Assembly: GCF_024171995.1 (NCBI RefSeq)
Contig: NZ_JAMTCT010000020.1
Span: 1-64,000, forward strand
Direction of reading: 5' to 3'
DNA: 64,000 nt
From: Promicromonospora umidemergens
Lineage (GTDB): Bacteria; Actinomycetota; Actinomycetes; Actinomycetales; Cellulomonadaceae
Part shown: one piece after another, positions 53,013 through 61,565 of the stretch
How positions within the stretch are numbered: position 1 is the stretch's first letter
Layout: each line of letters starts with the position of its first letter
Notes under the pieces: generated by a model
What the model was told of the DNA's origin: nothing
The model's input: the letters and a program-made list of their open reading frames with translations, nothing else
The model's database searches: none
Position numbers and translations under genes: made by a program

Positions 53013-54322
53013 CAGGGGGTCGGGTGGCGGGCGTCGTAGCGCCAGAAGTCAGGGGTCAGGCGGACCACCAGCCAGAGCAGCACCAGGCACGTGAGGCCGC
53101 CGACGACGGCAGCCCAGCCCTCGCCGAACCACGTCGCCTCGACGCCGAGGACCATCTCCCCGAGGCGCGGCCCGCCGGCGACCACCACGATGAACACGCC
53201 CTGCAGACGCCCGCGCATATGGTCCGGCGTCGCGGTCTGCAGGATGCTCTGCCGGAACACCGAGGAGATGCTGTCGGACCCGCCAGCGAACGCGAGCGCG
53301 ATCCCCGCCGCCACGACGGCCCAGACGATCACCCCGTCCGGTGAGCCTCGGCCCACGAGCACGAGGACGAGCCCGAAGGCGGCGATCGACGCACCCCACG
53401 CCGTGATCGCCCAGATGATCACCTGCCCCTGCATGCGCATGCGCGTCAGCCCGCCGGAGAACACGCTCGCGAGGACGCCGCCGACCGCGAACGCCGCGGC
53501 GAGCACACCCGTCGTCGTCTCGCCGCCGCCGAGGTAGACGACGCCGGCAGCTGGCCACAGGACGCGCGGGAAGGACAGGACCATGGCGCAGATGTCGACG
53601 AGGAACGTGGTGCGCACGTTGGGCTGGGTGGCGAGGTAACGCAGGCCGTCCAGGACCGACCGCAGCCCGACGGCCCGCACGCGGCCCCGGCTGTTCAGCA
53701 CGACGCCGACGGCGGCGTCACGCTCCGGCGGCACCGGCGGCAGCCGGAACACCGACCAGAGCGCCGCGAGGAACAGCACCATGTCCAGCGTGTAGGCCCA
53801 GGCATAGTCGAGCTGGGCCACCAGCACGGCGCCGATCAGCGGCCCTCCGGTCAGCGCGACGTTCATGGAGAGCGTCGCCAGCGCGTTGGCCGCCGGCAGG
53901 AGCTCCTTGGGGAGCAGGCGCGGGATGATCGCCGACCGGGCCGGGTTGTTGATGGCGAACGCCGCGCTCTGCAGGGCGACCAGCCCGTACAGCAGGTCCA
54001 CCGACTCGACCTCGAACCAGGCCTGCGCCGCGATGGCCGCCACGACGACCCACAGGACCGACGAGGACAGGAGCGAGACCTTGCGCCGGTCGTAGTGGTC
54101 CACGAGCGCCCCGCCGTACAGGCCGAGCGCTACGAGCGGGACCAGCGAGAACAGGCCCAGCAGACCTACCGCGAGGGTGGATCCGGTCAGGGCGTAGATC
54201 TGCAGGCCCACCGCCACGATGGTCACCTGGGTGCCGATGTTCGAGATCGACAGCCCGATCCACAGACGCCGGTAGTCCGGTGACACCCTCAGCGGGGTGA
54301 TGTCGGCGAGCAGATGGCGCAT
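53012..54322 (-). CDS. MFS transporter (EntS / MFS_3 type)
   Basis: A 436-residue transporter of the MFS_3 group that includes the enterobactin exporter EntS. Twelve helices; typical segments are LRVSPDYRRLWIGLSISNIG, GGALVDHYDRRKVSLLSS and FAINNPARSAIIPRLLPKEL, the last being characteristic of the group. Probably an exporter of a siderophore, drug or other small molecule. The ATG at 54322 is supported by family N-termini. Three terminator hairpins upstream insulate it from the surface protein gene. Confidence 0.9.
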   Translation of the reverse strand: MRHLLADITPLRVSPDYRRLWIGLSISNIGTQVTIVAVGLQIYALTGSTLAVGLLGLFSLVPLVALGLYGGALVDHYDRRKVSLLSSSVLWVVVAAIAAQAWFEVESVDLLYGLVALQSAAFAINNPARSAIIPRLLPKELLPAANALATLSMNVALTGGPLIGAVLVAQLDYAWAYTLDMVLFLAALWSVFRLPPVPPERDAAVGVVLNSRGRVRAVGLRSVLDGLRYLATQPNVRTTFLVDICAMVLSFPRVLWPAAGVVYLGGGETTTGVLAAAFAVGGVLASVFSGGLTRMRMQGQVIIWAITAWGASIAAFGLVLVLVGRGSPDGVIVWAVVAAGIALAFAGGSDSISSVFRQSILQTATPDHMRGRLQGVFIVVVAGGPRLGEMVLGVEATWFGEGWAAVVGGLTCLVLLWLVVRLTPDFWRYDARHPTP

Positions 54323-54395
54323 GGTGCCCCGATCGTAGGCCTCGTCCGGTGTACGGCCGGGTGCGTCGGAGTGAGATGCCCCTCCCGTGCACGCC

Positions 54396-54440
54396 AGAGC
54401 GGGGGCTCAGGACACCCCCCGATGTCCTGAGCCCCGCTCT
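54396..54440. terminator. Terminator 3 of a stacked series
   Basis: An 18-base stem with one bulged G (54396-54414 and 54423-54440, starting AGAGCGGGG) flanks an eight-base loop. It is the most distal of three hairpins downstream of the LAETG surface protein gene. Confidence 0.8.
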
Positions 54441-54520
54441 GTACTGTCCTGGTCCGCGGGCCGGGGCGCCCCCCAGCGGCGCCCCGACCCTCGAACCTAC
54501 CGACCCGGGCCTGGGTCGGT

Positions 54521-54558
54521 CTTCGTTCGTGAGCCACCTTGATGGCTCACGGACGAAG
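54521..54558. terminator. Terminator 2 of a stacked series
   Basis: A 16-base stem with one mismatch (54521-54536 and 54543-54558, starting CTTCGT) around a six-base loop. A smaller ACCGACCC/GGGTCGGT hairpin lies just beside it at about 54499-54520. Confidence 0.8.
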
Positions 54559-54581
54559 GCCGAACCCGGATCGATTGCCGA

Positions 54582-54614
54582 CCGGTAGAGCGTGGTCGAG
54601 CCACGCTCTACCGG
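54582..54614. terminator. Terminator 1, overlapping the surface protein stop
   Basis: CCGGTAGAGCGTGG (54582-54595) pairs exactly with 54601-54614 around TCGAG. The stop codon of the leftward surface protein gene (54608-54610) lies inside its right arm. Confidence 0.82.
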
Positions 54615-55669
54615 CGACGCATTCGGAGCGCCGCGATCCCCAGCCCCAGAAGGAGCGAGATCAGCGAGAGCTGCCCCGTGATCATGTGGCCCGTCTCGGC
54701 GAGGGATGCGTCGGGCACCTGCTGTGCCGGCTCCGCCTCCGCCTCGGGCTCGGTCGATGTGCCACGCAGGTCTTCGTCCAGGCCGCCCGCCAGCATGGTC
54801 CCGCTGCTGGACGTCAGGACAGGACCGGCCTTGCCGCCCCACGCGAGGTCGACTCCCCCGGCGGGGAGGGACTCGCCCGGACCAGGCGTAGCAGCGGGCC
54901 TGCCGTGGTCCTCCTGGGCTCTCGGCCCAGAGTCGTCGGTGCTCGGGGTGCCGGTGCTGGAGCCACCTGAACCAGGGCCGACGACGATCGGCCCGGCCGC
55001 TCCCCCGCTGGGCAGCTCGCCACCGGAGTACCCGGTGTGCGGCTCAGTGGTGCGTGGCTGCGCGGTGCGCGGCTCCGTGGTGTGCGGCTCCGTGATGTCA
55101 GGTCCGTCGGTCCCAGGCTTGCCCGTGCCGGGACGCTCCGTACGAGGTCCGGCATCATGACCGCCGGTACCTGGACGATCAGTTCCATGGTCCGCTCCGG
55201 GGCCACCGCTCCCGGGGCGACCCGTTCCGGGTCGGTCAGCTCCAGGAGCGTCGGCTCCCGGCTCGCCCGTCCCCGGCTCGCCCGTCCCCGGCTCGCCCGT
55301 CCCCGGCTCGCCCGTTCCAGGCTCGCCCGTTCCAGGCTCCTCCGTTCCAGGCTCCTCCGTTCCCGGCTCCTCCGTTCCAGGAGGGTCGATGGTCCCGGGG
55401 CCATCGGTGCCGGGGTCGGTACCCGGCTCATCCGTGCCCGGCTGACCTGTGTCAGGGCCCTCCGGCAGCAGCCCCTCGGCGCCGCCCGGCAGGCCACCCG
55501 TCAGCAGGTCGTCGACCAGGCCGTCGCCACCCAGCGTCCCGTCGACCACCGCGGCCACGACCGGATCCGACAGCCCGTCCCCTGCGGCGTACGCGGAGGA
55601 GGCGCCGACGACCACGAGGCCACCCGCGACAAGTGCCGTGTACAGCACTCGCCGGATGTTTCTGTCCAT
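54608..55669 (-). CDS. Sortase-anchored repeat surface protein (LAETG)
   Basis: A 353-residue exported protein. A signal peptide (MDRNIRRVLYTALVAGGLVV then SSAYAAGDG) is followed by Asp/Gly-rich sequence, then a Pro-rich wall-spanning stretch of pentapeptides PGTEE and PGTGE (about residues 95-140). It ends with a sorting signal: LAETG, a hydrophobic helix (LSLISLLLGLGIAALR) and an Arg-rich tail. LAxTG is the motif used by actinobacterial class E sortases. AAGGAGAG precedes the ATG. The pentapeptide region is encoded by 15-base tandem repeats. No enzymatic domain is visible; likely a wall stalk or adhesin-like protein. Confidence 0.85.
   Translation of the reverse strand: MDRNIRRVLYTALVAGGLVVVGASSAYAAGDGLSDPVVAAVVDGTLGGDGLVDDLLTGGLPGGAEGLLPEGPDTGQPGTDEPGTDPGTDGPGTIDPPGTEEPGTEEPGTEEPGTGEPGTGEPGTGEPGTGEPGTGEPGADAPGADRPGTGRPGSGGPGADHGTDRPGTGGHDAGPRTERPGTGKPGTDGPDITEPHTTEPRTAQPRTTEPHTGYSGGELPSGGAAGPIVVGPGSGGSSTGTPSTDDSGPRAQEDHGRPAATPGPGESLPAGGVDLAWGGKAGPVLTSSSGTMLAGGLDEDLRGTSTEPEAEAEPAQQVPDASLAETGHMITGQLSLISLLLGLGIAALRMRRR
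55256..55380. repeat. 15-base tandem repeats encoding PGTxE units
   Basis: About eight imperfect head-to-tail copies of a 15-base unit (GGCTCGCCCGTCCCC and GGCTCCTCCGTTCCA variants on the plus strand) encode the pentapeptides of the LAETG protein. Each gain or loss of a unit would keep the reading frame. Confidence 0.8.
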
Positions 55670-55750
55670 GACTCTCTCCTTGCCTGGCGTGGAGCCGACG
55701 GCAGATTCGCCGTCGGGAGGTGCCGCACGCGAAGGCGCGGCCCAGCCAGG

Positions 55751-57139
55751 TCAGGCAGGAGAGACAGGTATATCCGTATAGCTGCTCGACAGCTTGCCGC
55801 GCGACTCGTCGGTCGCCACGCGCCAGGAGCGCGCCCGGAAGAGGAGCAGGGCCGAGAGCACCGCGAGAACCTCGCCGCCCAGCACCTTCAGCTGCGGCGC
55901 ACCGCCACCCAGGAGTCCGCCGGCACCCGCGACGACCGCGTTTCCCGCGCCCCCGGCGGCGAACGGGAAGCCCGCGCCGAGGGGGCCCGCGCCACCCGCT
56001 CGGACGACACCCGCCGTCGCGACACGCAGGGCGAGCGTGGTGTCCGCCGCGGTGGCGCCCCGGGGAACGCTCATCCGCATCGGGTCGAGCGTCGCGTGCT
56101 GGACTCCGGTCGAGGCCCGGACCATGACCGCGACGTCACCGGGAGCCCGCAGCGCTGGCGGGTACGTCGGCTCGGCGCCGGCGACCTGCTCGACCGGGAC
56201 CACCGTGCTGACGCCGCCCGGCACCGCGGGCTGGGTGGAAGGCTCCGGCACCAGGACGCCGGGCACCGGAGGGAGCGGCTCGATGACCGGAGTGAGTACC
56301 TCGCCGACGGGCAGCACGACGGGCGGGACCGTCTCCGTCACAGGAGCGGTCACGGGTTCGAGCGCCCGCACGATCGGGGTCGTCACATCGCCCACGACGT
56401 CGGTCACCGGAGAGACGGCGCCCACGACCGGCTTCAGCAGGCCGTCGGACACAGGGGCGAGCGGAGAGGTGACCTGTCGGACCAGGTCCGTCGCCGGCGT
56501 CAACAGCCCGCCCTGGGAACCGGTCACCGGTTCGACGACCTCACCGACCTGCTCGGCGACGGGCTTGAGGACCGGGTCGGAGACCTGCTCGACGATCTCG
56601 GCGGCGTGCCCGACGGGCTTCTCCGTGAGCTGCGCGACGGCCTCGCCCACCGGCTCGGTCACCCCCGTGCGGACCTGCTCGGTGACCGGCTTCAGCAGAC
56701 CGTCAGTGATCGGCGTCAGCGTGCCCTCGACCGTTCCGGTAGCCGGCCCGTCCACCTTCCCGGCCGGCTCGGCGGACGGCGCAGCGGGTGCGCGTTGCGG
56801 CGCAGGCTCAGTGGCCTTTCTGGTCGCGGGAGCAAGCGGCTCCAGCTCAGGCGGCTCCGCTGCCGCCGGGCGACCGGTGACCTGATCGGCCGCATCTGCG
56901 GGATCTGCCGCAGGCCTGGTCAGCCCGAGGGTGTCCGTGGTTCGCGTGACGGTCTGCGCCGTCGCCTCCACCGAGCCGCTGAGGGCAGAGCCGAGCAGGT
57001 CGCGCTCCGCGGCGCCCGAGGGGGCCGCGAGCGTGACCCCGAGGGCGAGACCTGCTGCACCGAGGGCGACGGATCCGACGGCGCGCGCGACGGCGCGACG
57101 GAGGTGGCCCCCCGTGCTCGTCAGCGCGTCCTTCGACAT
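55751..57139 (-). CDS. Secreted Val/Pro-rich repeat protein
   Basis: A 462-residue exported protein. A signal peptide (AVARAVGSVALGAAGLALG then LAAPSGAAERD) is followed by degenerate repeats of about 20-30 residues rich in PVTEQV, LLKPV, EVVEPV and TPI, spanning roughly residues 130-330, then an Ala/Gly-rich region. Near the C-terminus a short hydrophobic stretch (VLAVLSALLLFRARSW) could be a membrane anchor; no LPxTG motif is present. GGGAGA precedes the ATG at 57139. It lies 80 bases upstream of the LAETG protein gene on the same strand, so the two are probably co-expressed envelope proteins. Function unknown. Confidence 0.7.
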   Translation of the reverse strand: MSKDALTSTGGHLRRAVARAVGSVALGAAGLALGVTLAAPSGAAERDLLGSALSGSVEATAQTVTRTTDTLGLTRPAADPADAADQVTGRPAAAEPPELEPLAPATRKATEPAPQRAPAAPSAEPAGKVDGPATGTVEGTLTPITDGLLKPVTEQVRTGVTEPVGEAVAQLTEKPVGHAAEIVEQVSDPVLKPVAEQVGEVVEPVTGSQGGLLTPATDLVRQVTSPLAPVSDGLLKPVVGAVSPVTDVVGDVTTPIVRALEPVTAPVTETVPPVVLPVGEVLTPVIEPLPPVPGVLVPEPSTQPAVPGGVSTVVPVEQVAGAEPTYPPALRAPGDVAVMVRASTGVQHATLDPMRMSVPRGATAADTTLALRVATAGVVRAGGAGPLGAGFPFAAGGAGNAVVAGAGGLLGGGAPQLKVLGGEVLAVLSALLLFRARSWRVATDESRGKLSSSYTDIPVSPA

Positions 57140-57359
57140 CGGTCTCCCGCTCTCCGGCCCGAAGCGGGCCGCCAGCAGACATGCATTCACATTTAATCTG
57201 CTCGGGGTCACGGAGATCGGCAACCGCACACCTGCGGTTTGCGGATCAAAGATTTTGTGCTCAGAACCGCGACATGTCGGAAACTCGCGTCATCTCACCG
57301 ATCTCGCGCCAATCGGCATGGTCCAGCCGGGTCACGAACCTGCGGGTGAACTGTCTGGA

Positions 57360-58577
57360 TCAGCCGACCGTAGCCCCGAAGACGAGCCCGAGCACGTAGG
57401 TGACGCCCGCCGCGCCGAGGCCGATGGCGATCTGGCGCAGCGCTCTGGTGAGCGGTGAGGTCCCGGACAGCAGGCCGACGACGGCGCCCGTCACCAGCAG
57501 CGCGAGCCCGACCAGGGCGGTCGCGACGACCACCGCGACGAGTCCGTCGAGACCGAACAGGTAGGGCAGCACCGGCACCACCGCGCCCGACGCGAAGAAG
57601 CAGAAGGACGAGATCGCCGCGCCCCACGCGGTCCCGTGCGTCTCGAGCTCGTCCGCCTCGGCGGCGCCGTCCGCCGGGCGGTCCTGGACCGGCGCCTCCT
57701 GCACCCACAGGAGCGGACCCTGGTGCTCGACGGGCGAGACCGCGAGCCCGGCGAGCACCGCGTCGGCGTGCGCCGTCGCGTCCTCGACGCTCATCCCCCT
57801 CGCGCGGTACACGAGCGCGAGCTCGTTCGTGTCGACATCCAGGTGCGGCAGGGCCGCACCGGTAGCGGGCGACGGCGACGACGCCTCGAGCAGCTCCCGC
57901 TGCGACCGCACCGACACGAACTCCCCTGCGCCCATCGAGAGCGCGCCCGCGAGGAGGCCGGCCAGCCCGGACAGCAGCACGGTGCTCGTCGCCACACCGG
58001 AGGCGCCGATGCCGAGCACGAGCGCGAGGTTCGACACCAGCCCGTCGTTCGCGCCGAACACCGCGGCACGGAAGGTGCCGGACAGCCGGTTCCGGCCCCT
58101 GGTGGCCAGAGCACGCACCACCTCTTCGTGGATCTGCTCGTCGGCCGCCATGGCCACGGTGGCGTCGGCGTCGTGCGCGTACGACGACCTGGCCTCGGCA
58201 CGCTGAGCGAGCGCCAGCACGAAGACCCCGCCGAAGCGGCGGGCGAGGAACCCGAGCGCCCGGGTGCGGAGGTCGCCACGCACGGGCGCGCCGACGTCGG
58301 GGCCCAGGAGCGCGAGCCAGTGCGACTCATGTCTCTTCTCCGCGCGCGCGAGCGCGAGCAGGATGTCTCGCTCCTCACCGGTGCGCCGGCCGGCCAGGTC
58401 GCGATAGACCGCCGCCTCGGCTCGCTCGTCCGCGAGCAGCCTGCGCCACCGCCGGATGTCGGCACGTGTCCGACGGCGGGCCGGGTGCAGCTCCTGCGCT
58501 CGCTCGGCGGGCGTGGGGATGCGCTGGGACGAGCGGCGGGCCGGGTCGGACGGCGGGTCGGAGGATCGCTGAGGCAC
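57360..58577 (-). CDS. Ferritin-like domain fused to VIT1/CCC1-type transporter
   Basis: A 405-residue membrane protein. The N-terminal 150 residues form a rubrerythrin/ferritin-like helical domain (EERDILLALARAEKRHESHW, AADEQIHEEVVRAL, with Glu and His metal ligands). The C-terminal part is a VIT1/CCC1-type iron/manganese transporter (FRAAVFGANDGLVSNLALVLG, SMGAGEFVSVRSQRELLE). Such MbfA-like fusions export iron or protect against iron-driven oxidative stress. The GTG at 58577 is the likely start; upstream codons overlap the divergent gene promoter. The start has only a close GGAG. Confidence 0.9.
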   Translation of the reverse strand: MPQRSSDPPSDPARRSSQRIPTPAERAQELHPARRRTRADIRRWRRLLADERAEAAVYRDLAGRRTGEERDILLALARAEKRHESHWLALLGPDVGAPVRGDLRTRALGFLARRFGGVFVLALAQRAEARSSYAHDADATVAMAADEQIHEEVVRALATRGRNRLSGTFRAAVFGANDGLVSNLALVLGIGASGVATSTVLLSGLAGLLAGALSMGAGEFVSVRSQRELLEASSPSPATGAALPHLDVDTNELALVYRARGMSVEDATAHADAVLAGLAVSPVEHQGPLLWVQEAPVQDRPADGAAEADELETHGTAWGAAISSFCFFASGAVVPVLPYLFGLDGLVAVVVATALVGLALLVTGAVVGLLSGTSPLTRALRQIAIGLGAAGVTYVLGLVFGATVG

Positions 58578-58720
58578 TCCGCCATCATGCCCACGGATCA
58601 CGTGGCGTGGGTTTCGTGGCTCCAGGGCCCGAGGTTCGACCTGCCGAACTCTCTGCCTCCCGGGCCCGAACCTGCCGTCTCCCGGCCTGCCGTACGGATT
58701 CGCGGGCGGAAGGATGCACA

Positions 58721-59323
58721 ATGGACGCCGTGATCATCGTCAGCACGCACGGGTCGGCCGCACCCGGCGGCGCGATCGGATGGGCGTGGATCAACCACGC
58801 GGGTGGCCAGTTCGACTCGGGCGGCGCTGCCCGGGGAAACGACCAGGTGGCCGCGCTCTCGGCGTTGTTGCGTGCGGTCGAGGCCCACCCCGGTGACGAG
58901 CCCCTGCTCGTCGAGTCCGGTTCGCAGTACGCCATCCGGTCGGTGTCCGAGTGGTCCGATGGATGGAAGCGCAACGGCTGGCGTTCCCCGTCCGGCGACC
59001 CCGTCCCGAACCTCGACCTGGTACAGGCCATCGACGCCGCCGTCACGGAACGCACCGGCCCGGTCCGGTTCCACTGGGTGCGGGGACACGTTGGCAACCC
59101 GTACAACGAGCGGGTGGACCAGCTCGCCGGCTTCGCCGCCGAGGAGTGGGACGCGGGACGTGGCGGTGTCGGCGAGATGCTGGTCCCCGACGCCGGGATG
59201 ATTCCCGACGCCGAGCTGCGCGGCAGCGTCCTCGTCGCCGGACCGCGGGAGCCCGAGGCCCCCAAGCCCGTCCCTGCACCGGCGGTCGCCGGCGCGACGT
59301 GGGAGTCCGGAACTCTCTTCTGA
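58721..59323 (+). CDS. RNase H-like protein lacking most catalytic acids
   Basis: A 200-residue protein with a clear RNase HI fold followed by a short Pro/Ala-rich tail. Matching segments are STHGSAAPGG, SGSQYAIRSVSEWSDGWKRNGW, FHWVRGHVGNPYNERVDQLA. Compared with E. coli RNase HI, the catalytic Asp10 is His (STHGS for FTDGS), Glu48 is Ala and Asp70 is Gly (ESGSQY for STDSQY); only the His124 and Asp134 equivalents remain. It is therefore unlikely to cleave RNA by the normal two-metal mechanism and may bind RNA-DNA hybrids instead. The ATG at 58721 follows GAAGG. Alignment by eye, but the residue losses are clear. Confidence 0.82.
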   Translation: MDAVIIVSTHGSAAPGGAIGWAWINHAGGQFDSGGAARGNDQVAALSALLRAVEAHPGDEPLLVESGSQYAIRSVSEWSDGWKRNGWRSPSGDPVPNLDLVQAIDAAVTERTGPVRFHWVRGHVGNPYNERVDQLAGFAAEEWDAGRGGVGEMLVPDAGMIPDAELRGSVLVAGPREPEAPKPVPAPAVAGATWESGTLF

Positions 59324-59381
59324 CGCGTGCTCCCCGGCGGGCCCCGGCCTGGCGCTCGGGCCCTGCCGGGGCGCTGATCGG

Positions 59382-60893
59382 CTAGCGGCCGAGGCGCAGC
59401 AGCTCGTCCGGTGTGCGCGTGTCCGGCGCGATGCGGCCGGCGGTGACCGGGTCGGCGTCGTCGACGTCGTCGTCCTTCGTCGCGGCCGCCCGCACGAAGA
59501 GCGGGACGGGCCGCGCCGTGCGGGCGCTGAACTCCAGCCGGTCGGCGACGGCGCGAGCGTGCTGCGCCATCTCGTGCGCGATCGTGATGCTCTCGCCCAG
59601 GTACGCGCTGGGGTCGATCAGGCGACGGATCTCGTCGCGGTCGAAGTAGGCGCTGACCGTCGTGTTCCGCACCAGCAGGTCGAGGAACTGCGCGTCGCCG
59701 ACGGCCGACTCCTGCGCCACCTCGTACACGACCTCGTGCGCCTTCTGCCGGCCGATGCGCTCGCCCAGCTCCATCATGAGCGACTCCGAACCGATGAGCC
59801 CCTCGCTCAGCGCGAGGTTGGCGCGCATCCGCTGCTCGTCCAGCTCGAGACCGTCGAGGATGACGTCGAGCCGGGTCAGGATGTCGCCGCCGAGCACGGT
59901 GGCGCGCTTCACCGTCTCCTCCAGGAGATCGGTCATGCCCCCGTTGGCCTCGTGGTCGTGCTGCATCGACTCGAGCGCCGGCGCGGCGAGGGCGCGCAGC
60001 TGAGCGCTCATCGACAGCAGGTCGAGGGCGAGCTGCGGATTGCGCTTGTGCGGCATGGTCGAGCTGCCGACCGTGCCGTCCGGGATGGGCTCGAACGCCT
60101 CGCCGAACTCCGGCTGCATCATCGAGTAGATGTCCTTGCCGATCTTGCCGGCGGTCCCGGCGACCTGGCCGAGGACGAGCACCAGCTCGACGATGCCGTC
60201 GTTGATGGCGCGCGACGGCACCGGCATGGTGCCCAGCCCGAGATGCTCGGCGACGCGACGCTCGACCTCACGCCCGGCGGGCCCGAACGACGCGAACGTA
60301 CCGACGGCGCCGCCCATGAGGACCCGGAACAGCCGGTCCTCGAGGCGCTCCAGCCGGTCGGTGTGGGCCGCCAGCTCGTCGATCCAGACGGCCACCTTGA
60401 ACCCGAACGTGACCGGCACCGCGTGCTGGCTGTGCGTGCGGCCGGCCATCGGCACCGCGGCGGACGCCTCCGCCAGCTTCGACATGCCGCGCAGCACCTT
60501 GGCGAGCAGGTCCTTGACCGCACGGTGCGCGTCGCGCAGCACCAGCACGTCGGCCGTCTGGGTGATGTTCTGCGTCGTGGCGCCCCAGTGCACCCACCCG
60601 CCGTACTCGCGTCCGACCACCCGCGCGAACTCCTCGATGAGCGGCATCAGGGGGTGGCTCGCCGACACCGTCTCGGCCGCCACCCTGACGAGGTCCAGCT
60701 TCTCGATCTGCGCCGCCTGAGCGATGGCCTCGCCTGCCGGTTCCGGGATCAGACCGACCTCGGCCTCTGCGAGCGCGAGCGCGGCCTCGACGTCGAGCCT
60801 CGCCTGGAATCGGTTCTCGACGCTGAAGAGGTGCGCGATCCCGGCGTAGGGCACGCGTCCGTCAGTGAAGTGTCGAATCGATTCGCTGTACAT
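59382..60893 (-). CDS. Fumarase/aspartase superfamily lyase (adenylosuccinate lyase-like)
   Basis: A 503-residue lyase of the superfamily that includes adenylosuccinate lyase, argininosuccinate lyase and 3-carboxymuconate cycloisomerase. The mobile loop is GSSTMPHKRNPQLALDL; THSQHAVPVTFGFK carries the catalytic-base region, and GGWVHWGATTQNITQTADVL is the first conserved block. A true PurB of another branch lies at 31.6 kb, so this is probably not the housekeeping enzyme; a cycloisomerase or an unassigned amino-acid-adduct lyase is more likely. The ATG at 60893 (MYSESIRHFTDG) is preferred to a GTG five codons upstream. Confidence 0.85.
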   Translation of the reverse strand: MYSESIRHFTDGRVPYAGIAHLFSVENRFQARLDVEAALALAEAEVGLIPEPAGEAIAQAAQIEKLDLVRVAAETVSASHPLMPLIEEFARVVGREYGGWVHWGATTQNITQTADVLVLRDAHRAVKDLLAKVLRGMSKLAEASAAVPMAGRTHSQHAVPVTFGFKVAVWIDELAAHTDRLERLEDRLFRVLMGGAVGTFASFGPAGREVERRVAEHLGLGTMPVPSRAINDGIVELVLVLGQVAGTAGKIGKDIYSMMQPEFGEAFEPIPDGTVGSSTMPHKRNPQLALDLLSMSAQLRALAAPALESMQHDHEANGGMTDLLEETVKRATVLGGDILTRLDVILDGLELDEQRMRANLALSEGLIGSESLMMELGERIGRQKAHEVVYEVAQESAVGDAQFLDLLVRNTTVSAYFDRDEIRRLIDPSAYLGESITIAHEMAQHARAVADRLEFSARTARPVPLFVRAAATKDDDVDDADPVTAGRIAPDTRTPDELLRLGR

Positions 60894-61175
60894 TGCTGGG
60901 TTCCCCACTCAGTTTTGTCTCGTACGTGACCGGACGCGCTCTGGCAGACCGGTCCCTTGCGTGGGGTCGACCTGCCGGCGAGCTCGTTCTCCACCTCGCA
61001 CCGGCTGCCGCGGGACCTTGCCCGCCTACCTGCCTGCCGTGCTGCACGCGCTGTGCCGACTGCTCGATGCACAGACCTGCTGTTCCGAATCGTGGAAGAA
61101 GTCGCCTTCTCCAGGTTAGCGGAACTGTTTCGGGAATGTAACGCGGGTGAGGTCCGTCACAGGCGTTCGCGCGTA
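60894..61175. other. Intergenic region without recognised genes
   Basis: The stretch holds the promoter of the leftward lyase gene. Open frames on both strands are short and lack ribosome sites. No palindrome or RNA structure was recognised before the terminator at 61176. Confidence 0.4.
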
Positions 61176-61220
61176 GAGAGCCCGGCCGCACGCGCCACTG
61201 GGGCGTGCGGCCGGGCTCTC
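61176..61220. terminator. 18-base-pair terminator
   Basis: GAGAGCCCGGCCGCACGC (61176-61193) pairs exactly with 61203-61220 around a nine-base loop. It lies 40 bases downstream of the leftward 46-residue gene and probably ends that transcript. Confidence 0.88.
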
Positions 61221-61260
61221 GGGCGAGGTACGAGCTGTTCGGCGGCGAGTGCCGCGCGAG

Positions 61261-61401
61261 TCAGCCTGCAGCGGCTTCGTCGGCCGGGGCTTCGTGTTCC
61301 TCGTGCTGGGACACGTAGGTGTCGGCGACGCTCCGATGCAGGAGCGTGGTCCGGCGAGGGTTGGCGATGGAGTGGTGCTGGGCGTCGTTGGCGTCCGTCA
61401 T
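61261..61401 (-). CDS. Small protein of 46 residues
   Basis: A short leftward gene with an excellent ribosome site: GGAGGAGGACC directly before the ATG at 61401. The product (MTDANDAQHHSIANPRRTT ... ending EAPADEAAAG) is hydrophilic, with no membrane segment, an internal Arg/Thr/Leu helix and an acidic Ala/Glu-rich tail. It ends at TGA 61261-61263, followed by the strong terminator at 61176-61220. It sits between the branched-chain transporter operon and the lyase. I do not recognise a family. The combination of ribosome site, stop and terminator makes it a credible gene. Confidence 0.65.
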   Translation of the reverse strand: MTDANDAQHHSIANPRRTTLLHRSVADTYVSQHEEHEAPADEAAAG

Positions 61402-61462
61402 GGTCCTCCTCCGGTGCAGGCGTACGGGCTACGGTGCACGTGGTTCACCGCTGGGTGTGCGG

Positions 61463-61477
61463 ATCAACCATTTTGAT
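61463..61477. promoter_or_regulatory. Small AT-rich inverted repeat
   Basis: ATCAA (61463-61467) and TTGAT (61473-61477) flank five bases in an AT-rich patch about 65 bases upstream of the 46-residue gene. It could be part of that gene's promoter or an operator. Confidence 0.3.
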
Positions 61478-61565
61478 TGATACCGAGTCGCGCCGTCGAC
61501 CGAAGAGGCTGTGATATGGGCCTCACCGCACCGTCAGAACTTTGTTGCGGGCGCGATCGTTGCGG

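Noticed and set aside
55256-55380. CRISPR-like periodic repeats
   Set aside because: Units are 15 bases with no spacers and encode a pentapeptide repeat.
55037-57196. 719-codon plus-strand frame with SRLARPRLARP-like repeats
   Set aside because: It is the antisense reading of the 15-base repeats and the Val/Pro-rich gene; no start signals.
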